Of a stretch of 64,000 bases of DNA, positions 25,646-64,000 are shown one piece after another. Position numbers and translations under genes: made by a program. The notes below the pieces were generated by a model. That model searched no databases and was not told the origin of the DNA. It saw nothing but the letters and a program-made list of their open reading frames with translations. Each line of letters opens with the position of its first letter. Position 1 is the first letter of the stretch. Origin of the DNA: Ampullaceana balthica (Eukaryota; Mollusca; Gastropoda; Lymnaeidae); contig CALYLW010000557.1 in NCBI GenBank assembly GCA_944989445.1, positions 182,501 through 246,500 on the forward strand, given 5' to 3'.

Positions 25646-26191
25646 CCTTTTCGGTTATGTCATGGTATGCAATTAAAATAAATTGGTACATGTATCTGAA
25701 GAAGTGGACAACTGCGGTTTATATGTCCAATATTTATACTTTGAGCTCCTTAAATACTTTGCATTACTCCTCCACCCACGCAGTTTTGGCCCGAAGCCAG
25801 ACCGACTAATCTTTGATCAACTCCGCGCTTAACTCTGCTGGACCAATCCGTCGCTGTAATCATCTTGACCACCACGGAGCAAGTCCAATCTGTCCTGACG
25901 TTGTGTGTTTTTGTATTTAACCAAGGTACGCCGCGGGACTGAGGCCTGTATCGGACGGACCACTCGATGTGCGCCCGTCGGCCTCTCGCTCAACACATTT
26001 GAAACTTGTGACGCCTCGTGCCTGTGTCGATTCGCCCGGATATTATTCCCTAATTTTCTGGTGGACGTAATTAGTATTTGTGTAGTTTATTTTCAGTTTT
26101 TTCTTCTTCTTCTTCTTTTCTCCAAAGGCCACGTGTGTTTTGATAAGAGTGTCACAACCAGCTCTGTGTCGCACACTCAGACACAACAGAC

Positions 26192-56269
<30,078 letters not shown>

Positions 56270-56900
56270 TGTCAACCTAAACATTTCTTTGAAACTTTGA
56301 AATAATAATCAGAAAATTTTTTAAACAAGTCTGAAAGATATGTTGATTATATCATTAAATTAAAGTTACAAAATTTTAATTGAGTGATATCATAAAAAAA
56401 TTTATAATTGTAAAAATTCTGCAATTTAAAAATGCTTTAGTTAAGCTGTGTAAAATAAGAATGAGAGAATGGTCGACTATGTTCAGCCACTTAATTTTGG
56501 TGAGTTTCACATTCAATTATAACTTAAAAACCCATATTGTTTTTACCAAGCTTTTTTAAAACAATTAAATTTTAATAATTAATCATGTGAATGTAATTTT
56601 GTCTTAAAATTTAGTCAGATTTCTGATTTAATTTTATTGTTCATAGTATTTTATAGATATTCTGGCATGTAAATACCTTAAAATACTCATATCTTGGTAC
56701 TAGATGTGACATGTTTGATTTGCATGCATTGCAAATGAAGTAAAATATTTGTCTCATTAAAATTCAGCGTTTCCTACTTCACCTTATTAACTTATTCATC
56801 AAATGGTTTTACCATATCATGGATAAACCTTTATTTTATCTGGATTTTACAAGATTATTTGTCAATAAATAAACCCAACTCTAACTTTAAAGAATAGTCT
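56270..56900 (+). terminator. 3'UTR and poly(A) signal of the Ig gene
   Basis: About 600 nt of AT-rich sequence follow the stop. Two overlapping AATAAA signals lie at 56864-56873, with a GT-rich element (TTGTGTGTGACTGGTGTG) about 30 nt further on, the arrangement of a cleavage and polyadenylation site. This supports exon 11 as a true terminal exon. Confidence 0.55.
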
Positions 56901-57357
56901 GTTGTGTGTGACTGGTGTGAACATAGTTAATGTTACTTAATAAATACAGCAGAATTCAAAGCTCTTCATAACATTTAATTTGTAATTATTTTTTTTATTG
57001 ATGAAGAAAAAAGAATCCATTTGTTGCTTTTTTAAATGCAGTATTGAAAAAAAAATAAGACAGAATATTCAGAGGCATAAACATCAATGAACCTGTAAAA
57101 AAAAAGAGAGAGGATCACTTCTAAATGACACCACGAATTGACAACCATGAGTAGATATTGATTTAAAAAATCAATTTTCTTTGGTGGATAAGAATGATTA
57201 CATCACTTTGCATACAATGTTTTGAACTCTAAAATGGTTTCTTTAATAACTTTACGCTTATCCATGTTATATGTGTGTTGTTGTTTTTTTTTAACACCGA
57301 AAGAAATTTTGTTAACAAAATTAGTTTGTTGGATTTAGGCTATATCATTAGAGGAAA

Positions 57358-57540
57358 AATGAGAAAGAGAAAGAGAGAGTGAAGGTTAGAGAGAGAGAGA
57401 GAGAGAGATTTAAGAGAAAAAAAGAGAGATTAAGAGAAACAAAGAGGGAGAGAGAAAGAAAGAGAGAAAGAGATAGATAGATAAAGAAAAACAAGAGCGA
57501 AAGAGCAATATAATGAAAGCGATAAAGAGAGAAATCAAAT
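57358..57540 (+). repeat. GA-rich purine tract
   Basis: Nearly pure purine on the plus strand, with GAGAGA runs and AAAGAGAGA units, grading into the 20-bp array. Confidence 0.8.
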
Positions 57541-59732
57541 TAGAAGTTAAGAATTTAATTGAGAAGTTGAGAAATCAATTGAGAAGTAGCGAAATCAATT
57601 TTTTAAAAAGTTCAGGAATCAATTAAGACATTAAGAAATCAATTGAAAAATTGTGAAATCAATTATTGGTGTTTAAAATCTCAGAGTTATATAAATTGTG
57701 AATTAATTGAGAAGTTGAAAAATTCATTGAGAATTAAGAAATAAATTTAGAGGTGCGAAATCAATTAAGAAGTAGGGAAATCAATTGAGAGGTAGGGAAA
57801 GAATTGAGAACTTGAGAAATCATTTAAGAAATAATGAAATTCATTAAGAAGTTGAGAGATAGAGAAGTTGAGAAATCAATTGAGAAGTTAAGAAATCCAT
57901 TGAGAAGTAGAGAAATCAATTGAGAAGTAGAGACATCAATTGAGAAGTTGAGAAATTAATTGAAAATTTTATAAATCAATTGATAAGTGAAGAAATCCTT
58001 TGAGAAGTTAACAAATCAATTAAGAAATCCATTTAGAAGTTGATAAATGAATTGAAAAGTTGGCAAATAAATTTAAAAATTGAGAAATCAATTGAGAAGT
58101 TAAAAAATCAATTGAGAAGTTAAGAAATCAATTGAGAAGTTAAAAAATCCATTGAGAAGTTGAGAAATTAAATAAGAAGTTGAGAAATCTATTGAGAAGT
58201 TTAGAAATTTTTGAGAAGTTGAGAAAAACAATTAGAAAAGGTTAAGAATCCTTGAGAAGTTAAGAAATTAAATGAGAAATTTTGAAATAAATTGAGAAGT
58301 TGAGAAATCTATTAAGAAATAGATAAATCAATTGAGAAGTTGAAAAATAAATTGAGAAGTTTAAATATTTATTGAAAAGTTTAGAAATCAATTGAGAAGA
58401 TGAGAAATTAATTGAAAAGTTACTAAATCAATTAAGAAGTGGTGAAGACCATTGAGAAGTTGCTAAATCAAAATTGAGAAATCAATCAAGAAAATTGAGA
58501 AATTGATTGAGAAGTTGAGATATTTATTAACAAATTAAGAACTTTATTGAGAAGTTGATATATCCATTAAAAAGAGGAAAAGTCTATTGAGACGTTTAGA
58601 AATTAATTTGAAAATAAATTAGAAATTGTTACCAAAAAAAAGAAAAAAAAAGAAGAAGCTAAAATAAATATTAAGAATTAATATTTAAATAAATATTAAG
58701 AATTAATAGTTATCAAATGAGAGGTTCAGAAATCAATTTTAAAAAATTGAGAAATCAATTGAAAAGTTTAGATATTTATTGAAAGGTTAAGAAATCTATT
58801 GAGAAGTTGAGAAGTTCATTAAGAAGATGAACATATCAATTTAGAATTTGAGAAATAAATTGAGAAGTAAAGAAATCTTATGAGAAGTTGAGAAATCAAT
58901 TGAGAGGTTGTGAAATCAATCGAAAATTTGAGAATGAAAATTAAGAAATTGTTAAATCATTTAAGAAGTTTATACAAAAAATTGAGAATTTGCGAAATTA
59001 ATTGAGGAATTTAGAAATTATTAGGAAAATTGTGAAATGAATTGAAATTTTGAGAAATCTCATAAGAAGTCGAGAAATTAATTGAGAATTTAAGAAATCC
59101 ATTGAGAAGTTGAGAAATAAGTTGAAAAGTTAATAAATCCATTTAGAAGTATAGAAATCATTTGAGAAGTTGAGAAATCGATTGAGAAGTTCAGAAATTT
59201 ATTGAGAAAATGAGAAAGCAATTTAGAAGTTTAGAAATTAATAGAGAAGTTGAGATATCGATTTAAAAGTCCATTGAGAAGTTGACAAATTTATTGAGAA
59301 GTTATAAAATCAATTAAGAAGTTGCAAAGCCCATTAAGAAGTTGCTAAATGAACTGAGAAGTTGAGAAATTAATGGAGAAGTTGAGAATTCAATTGAGAT
59401 GTTTAGAAATAAATTAGTAAGTAATGATATAAAATGAGGAGTTAAAAAATAATTCAAGAATATCGGAAATGAATTGAGAAGTTGAGAAATCTATTGAGAA
59501 GTTTAGAAATAAACTTAGAAGTTGAGAAATCAATTGAGATGTTGAGAAATCATTCGAGAAGTTGAGAAATCAATTGAGAATTTGATAAATTAATTGTGAA
59601 GTTACTATATCAATTAAGAATTGCGAAACCCGTTGAGAAGTTGCTAAATCAATTCAGAGGTTGAGAAATTAATCGAGAAATTGAGATATCAATTGAGAAT
59701 TTGAGAAATCTATTGAGAAGTTGAGAAATCCA
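57540..59732 (+). repeat. 2.2-kb degenerate array of a 20-bp unit
   Basis: The consensus unit is GAGAAGTTGAGAAATCAATT. Roughly one hundred copies vary by substitution and small indels, with no long open frame. The array is preceded by a GA-rich purine tract (57358-57540) and stops where the LINE begins. Confidence 0.9.
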
Positions 59733-59891
59733 TTTTACCTTATTTTCTTTATTACTACTGCTATTTGCCACTATAAAATAGTGGATTGCCCCAAATCAGT
59801 TCAGATTTATTTAACTATAGGGACCTTATCACCACAAACTCTTACAGTGTTTTGGCTAATCCTTTTATAAATAAACCACTAGATAAAATGA

Positions 59892-60650
59892 AACCTACCA
59901 CACAAACCCATAAAATTACCCATTAAAAAATCTAATAATAATAATAATCAAAACATTCTCAAAACACTAATAGTTAATTTCCAAAGCATAAAAAATAAAA
60001 TTCCAGATTTAGAACTACTTATAGAAACAGAAGAACCAGACATAATTGCTGGTTCTGAAACGTGGTTGAACCCCAACATATATAACTCTGAGATTTTAAA
60101 CACCAATTATAATATTTTTAGGAAAGACAGACCAGATAATTATGAAGGAGTGCTACTTGCAATTAAATCAAATATCATAGCTGAAGAAATTACTACACAG
60201 CCAAATTTTAATATAGAGTCTATTTATTGTAAAATAATTACACCAAACTCATCCCCACTTATTGTAGGCAGTATATATAGACCTCCAAATACAAACCTAG
60301 AATACATGAACAATCTTTGTAGTCAATTAACTTTCATAAAAGAGAATAATAAAAATGCAGTTCTATGGATTATGGGGGACTTTAATCTTCCAGATATAAA
60401 TTGGAAAAATTATACAATTGATAACCATCAAACTAACAAAGAAATTAATGAACACTTTTTAAACACTATAAACAACATAAACCTAAAACAGATAGTAAAA
60501 ACAGCAACAAGGAAAAATAAAACACTAGATTTATTCCTAACAAATAGACCAGGACTATTGTTAGACTACAAAATAATTCCAGGACTGTCCGACCATGATA
60601 TTGTTAGGGTCACCAATACAATAAAAACTAAAATTAATAAGATAACTTGA
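59892..60650 (+). pseudogene. LINE endonuclease (EEP/APE-type) domain
   Basis: The frame is open from after a TGA at 59889 to the TGA at 60648-60650. The motifs follow the EEP order: NFQSIKNK (metal/DNA-binding N-motif), EPDIIAGSETWL (catalytic Glu), SIYRPPN, a GDFNLPDINW block (catalytic D and N), TLDLFLTN and a terminal GLSDHDIV (catalytic SDH). This enzyme nicks target DNA to prime reverse transcription. All core residues appear intact. The premature stop separates it from the reverse transcriptase, which continues in the same frame. No proper start codon is seen near the domain's beginning. Confidence 0.85.
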
Positions 60651-61625
60651 AGAATAATCTATCTTTGGAATAAATGTAATTCAATAAAACTACACCAATC
60701 AGCGGCTAACTTCCAACAAACTTTCCTAAGTAAATTTAACACAAATAGCCCAGTAGAAGAAATTTGGAAAGATATAAAAACAAATCTAAAAACTATAATG
60801 GATGAGAATGTTCCAACAAAACTAACATCAAATAAAATTAACAAATGCTGGTTCAATTCTAGATTGAAAAAGCTATGCAAACAAAAAGAGAACTTATTTA
60901 AGAAATATAAAGCTACCTATTCATATAGGATACACAAAAAATACTTAAAGATTAAACACTTGACACAAAAACTTAGTCGAAACCTCCAAAATGAATATAT
61001 AAACAATGTAATTACCAAAGATAACAATAAAAACTTATGGTCCTTTATCAAATCTAAAAAACTGGAACCTTCAGGAATAGCCACACTAAAAGGCTCAAAT
61101 AATAAAACCTATAATGATAATCAAACTAAAGCTAATATCCTTAACACATATTTTGCATCATCTTTTTCTGCCTCAGGCGACAATGAAGTTTTAATAAATT
61201 TAAATAAAATTGAGGAAATAGGTAACATAACTGTAGATGAGATAGGTATACATTCACTCCTAAAAAACTTAAAAATAAACAAAGCTACTGGCCCAGATGA
61301 TTTGCCAGCAAGGTTATTAAAAGAACTAAGCAATGAACTGTCCCCAATACTTGTAGTTCTCTTTCAAGCCTCTCTAAACCAGGGTAAAGTGCCCCAGGAT
61401 TGGAAATTAGCTAACGTAACTCCACTCTTTAAGAAAGGGGATAAATCAGACCCTGGTAATTACAGGCCTGTATCACTTACTAGTATCACCTGTAAATTAC
61501 TAGAACACATAATATATAGTAGAATCGTAAACCACCTTGACAAATATAATGCCCTATGCCCACATCAACACGACTTTAGAAAAAACAGATCATGTGAAAC
61601 ACAATTAATAGGTTTAATAAGATGA
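60651..61625 (+). pseudogene. LINE reverse transcriptase, N-terminal part
   Basis: It is in the same frame as the endonuclease, directly after its stop, and runs to the TGA at 61623-61625. It has a basic, Lys-rich connector (about 60798-61020), then RT blocks: NKATGPDDLPARLLK, VPQDWKLANVTPLFKKG and GNYRPVSLTS, and ends in the HDFRKNRSCETQL block just before the first catalytic Asp motif. The frame is then lost through a single extra base near 61618-61620. From the family, this is the fingers/palm portion of the polymerase. Confidence 0.85.
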
Positions 61626-62712
61626 ACTATCAAAAGGCTTAGACAAAAATGATCAAATACATACAATATTACTAGACTTCTCAAAAGCATTTGACAAAGT
61701 TCACCACCTTAGTTTACTTAAAAAACTTAACTACTTTGGAATCTCAGGTTCCTTACATCACTGGATCCAAGACTTCCTTTTGGGCAGGGAGCAAACTGTA
61801 ATAATTAATGGATCTAAATCTGCACCAATAAAGGTTAACTCAGGAGTTCCACAAGGAACTGTGCTAGGTCCCTTACTCTTTTTAATTTATATAAATGATT
61901 TACCCAACAACATCTCAACAGGTACAAAAGTTAGGTTATTTGCTGATGATTGTATAATCTATAGAACAATTAAATCAGAACAAGACAGCAAAATTTTACA
62001 AAAAGACTTAGATGAATTGATAAAATGGGAAACTAACTGGAGTATGTCTTTCCACCCAGAAAAGTGTCAACTGTTAAGAGTAACAAAGAAAAAGAAACAA
62101 ATAAATTCAAAATATTACATTCATGGAAAAGAACTGACCCAAACTAAAGATGCAAAATACTTAGGAGTCTTAATAAATGAGAAACTATCATGGAATCCCC
62201 ATGTCAATGAAGTTATTAAAAAATCAAACAAAACCTTAGGCTTTATAAAAAGAAACTTTAACAAATGTAATAGAGATATAAAACTAAAATGCTACCTCAC
62301 TTTGGTGAGACCTGTACTAGAATATGCATCTTCTGTATGGGACCCATCCACCAAAGAAAACATTGATAAACTAGAACAAATTCAAAAAAGAGCTGCCAGA
62401 TTCATTACTGGAGAATATTCGAAACTGACAAGAATAACACCATTAGTTAAAACATTAAACCTTGAAACACTAGAGGATAGAAGAACCAAAAGCAAAGTAG
62501 TAATCATACATAAAGCAATTAATTCTAATTTAGAAATACAACACAAAGATAACTTAATACAACCCTCAGATAGACATAAGGATAAAAACACCTTTCTTAT
62601 TCCGTATGCAAGAACAAACACATACAAGTTTTCCTTCTTCCTGTCCGGAATTCGGGCGTGGAATGGGTTGCCTGAAGAATCCAGGAAAACCCACACTTTT
62701 ATCAACATTTAA
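61621..62712 (+). pseudogene. LINE reverse transcriptase, catalytic palm and C-terminus
   Basis: The +1 frame opens at 61621 and carries LLDFSKAFDKV (first catalytic Asp), SGVPQGTVLGPLLFLIYINDLP, the FADD catalytic box (61939-61950), a thumb with KYLGVLIN, and a C-terminal VRPVLEYASSVWDP / KLEQIQKRAARFI region typical of CR1/Jockey-like LINEs. It ends at the TAA at 62710-62712. Catalytic residues appear intact, so the copy may have been lost recently, by the frameshift and upstream stop rather than by long decay. Confidence 0.88.
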
Positions 62713-62823
62713 ATCTCTAATAAAAATGCAGGACTAAACACAAACCATAGATAAGCGTAGGACGCAATAATCTTCTGTATAGAAGGAGCGTCTGTAAACA
62801 GATAAGATAACAGATAAGATAAA
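62713..62823 (+). repeat. LINE 3'UTR with conserved tail and GATAA microsatellite
   Basis: The core tail is 62761-62795 (GACGCAATAATCTTCTGTAT followed by AGAAGGAGCGTCTGT), then two ACAGATAAGATA-like units. In reverse complement, 33 of 35 core positions match 6149-6183, the tail of the SINE at 6.1 kb. Confidence 0.75.
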
Positions 62824-63044
62824 TTGTAATGGCTCCAAGTTTACTATGATTTTTGTTTTGCTCTAGACCAGAGCGAAAGATAAGTTTTAAAAAATACAAT
62901 ACACAGACAATTAGATTTTTTAAAAGCCATATACATGAACAAACATATATTTATGTTGGATGTCGAAGTTTCACTTCACACTTATACACTCTATATTATG
63001 TTTGAATTTTATTATTCGTTCCACCGACTTCTATTTTAACTAAA
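62824..63044. other. Short spacer after the LINE; nothing recognised
   Basis: AT-rich sequence with no continuation of the 20-bp array, which therefore flanks the LINE on its 5' side only. Confidence 0.5.
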
Positions 63045-63240
63045 GGACCGTCCATAAAATACGTCACGCTATTTTGACCATTCCCCCCCTGTCACAAACT
63101 GTCACAAATCTCGGGAACTAAAGTACGTCCCACTTTCGAAAGTGTTTTTTTTTAATTAACCCCTAATTAAAATATTTAATTTAATACTTAAAATACACTT
63201 CACTATTAAACTGTATTAAAATATAAACTTTCCACTTAAA
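63045..63240. mobile_element. Diverged left end of the GGGGCCGTCC-type element
   Basis: GGACCGTCCATAAAATACGT at 63045, followed by GTCACAAA motifs and an AT-rich interior, resembles the left end of the elements at 3.4 and 39.5 kb. A MITE is inserted right after, at 63243. The far end is not recognisable. Confidence 0.45.
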
Positions 63241-63242
63241 AG

Positions 63243-63393
63243 TAGGGATGTACCGGAATGAAATATTGAAATCCGGCGATTTGGCCGGATTTATGAAGTG
63301 AAATCTTGCCTGAGCCAAAGCCGTATTTGTTAAAAAAGCCGGGTTCCGGATTTCCCGGTCCCAGAGCTGGAGCCAAAATCCGGTACACCCCTA
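63243..63393. mobile_element. 151-bp hAT-like MITE with 8-bp target duplication
   Basis: The ends are TAGGGATGTACCGGA and its near reverse complement TCCGGTACACCCCTA. The flanks CTTAAAAG (63235-63242) and CTTAAAAA (63394-63401) are a 7/8 target-site duplication. Internal CCGG-rich inverted motifs give strong hairpin potential. Confidence 0.7.
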
Positions 63394-63806
63394 CTTAAAA
63401 AACTATCAGATTATTAAAATGAATTTAATAGTAGTTAATTGTCAAACAGTTGTCATAGTTATTCAATGAAACATGAACTCAATCTAGATCGAATTTGAAA
63501 AAAAATTGCAAAAATTATACTTGACAAGTGTATAATACACATCATTTATCTGCTCACTGCTACCTTTTCATTTACAATGTGTGATGTTAAGTTTTAGATA
63601 AGCTTCCATTAGGCAATCTATTGACACAGGATAAGAAGTTGATTAGCGAAACTTGACCCCACCCAGTGATTAAATAATAAAAAGGAAACAAAACAATTTG
63701 ACATAACAAAAAAGACTAGATTGACAAATTATGAGACCAACTCTTGTGCTATATTGACTCTGTTTATTACGTTCCTATGAATTATGTTTAATTAAAAAAT
63801 ACTCAC

Positions 63807-64000
63807 TGGACATCATCTTACAATGGTGAAGTGAAGTGTTCGTCCATAGTTTTGACTGGTATAAATCTTTCACCATCATCGTTTCCTGGAAGGATAACTG
63901 CAGACAGATCAACTCATCCTTATCTAGCCACTCAACATCCTCTGTATGTGCATTTTCTCTTCTGGCAATAACTGCCAAGGGTTCTCTTTGCCATCTAGAA
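63807..64000 (-). CDS. Partial exon of an unrecognised minus-strand gene
   Basis: The frame is open from the window edge (64000) to a consensus donor GTGAGT whose first base is 63806. The roughly 64 residues look coding: charged and well mixed (for example RRENAHTEDVEWLDKDEL, then VKDLYQSKLWTNTSLHHC). If spliced, the exon ends in phase 1 after ATGATGTCC-A. I do not recognise the family. No downstream exon was identified in 62.9-63.8 kb. The gene would converge on the Ig gene. It could still be a chance open frame. Confidence 0.45.

Larger units (their letters stand above)
59733..62823 (+). mobile_element. 5'-truncated non-LTR retrotransposon (CR1/L2/Jockey-like LINE), broken copy
   Basis: It contains, in order, an exonuclease-endonuclease-phosphatase (EEP) endonuclease, a reverse transcriptase and the usual C-terminal region, then a 3'UTR ending in a short GATAA-type microsatellite (62796-62823), as in CR1/L2-like LINEs. 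No ORF1 is visible: the sequence begins right after a 20-bp minisatellite, so it is probably 5'-truncated. Two lesions are present: an in-frame TGA at 60648 and an extra base near 61618-61620. No target-site duplication was found by eye. The clade is inferred from motif style only. Confidence 0.85.

Noticed and set aside
25411..25809. 132-codon plus-strand open frame (the longest outside the LINE)
   Set aside because: It overlaps a diverged SINE copy and has no domain; the opposite strand is also open over the same repeat.
57540..59732. Possible long coiled-coil coding region (GAA/AAA-rich)
   Set aside because: All frames are broken by stops and by indels between 20-bp units.

Overview
The window looks like eukaryotic, metazoan DNA: AT-rich, gene-poor, with long introns and dense repeats. 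The one well-supported host gene is an immunoglobulin-superfamily gene of the lachesin/DIP/IgLON type. Together with a tRNA-headed SINE and a CR1/L2/Jockey-like LINE, this suggests a lophotrochozoan, plausibly a mollusc. That assignment is inference; no species marker was recognised.

Layout. 1-26 kb holds no convincing gene. It contains dispersed repeats (a truncated copy of a GGGGCCGTCC-ended DNA element at 3.4-4.6 kb, a SINE at 6.1-6.4 kb, several 'AAATCCCTTATATT' elements, small hAT-like MITEs), a tRNA-Val-like pseudogene at 8.2 kb, two minisatellites (35 bp at 11.4 kb, about 34 bp at 21.2 kb), a LINE C-terminal relic at 22.0-22.3 kb on the minus strand, and one weak candidate exon at 5.8 kb. 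From 26,192 to 56,269 on the plus strand I can assemble an 11-exon gene. All introns are GT-AG, the phases agree throughout, and the product is 471 aa: signal peptide, four Ig domains and a short Pro/Thr linker, with no membrane anchor. Intron 1 is 21.5 kb and carries much of the repeat content, including a 1,573-bp DNA transposon with perfect 26-bp terminal inverted repeats (39,507-41,079), two tandem dimers of the AAATCCC element, a large inverted repeat near 43.6-44.1 kb and a 26-bp minisatellite. A good poly(A) signal follows the stop codon (56,864).

57.4-59.7 kb is a degenerate array of a 20-bp unit. It abuts a 5'-truncated LINE (59.7-62.8 kb) that carries endonuclease and reverse transcriptase but is broken by one in-frame stop and one frameshift. 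Its 3' tail nearly matches the tail of the SINE at 6.1 kb, which makes it a credible LINE/SINE pair. A nested hAT-like MITE lies at 63.2 kb. The last 194 bases hold what looks like an exon of an unrecognised minus-strand gene that runs off the window and converges on the Ig gene.

No operon-like gene cooperation applies here. I found no CRISPR, phage or obvious new defence system. The most interesting points are the Ig gene's extra N-terminal Ig domain with duplicated exon architecture, the shared LINE/SINE tail, and several well-delimited non-autonomous elements.
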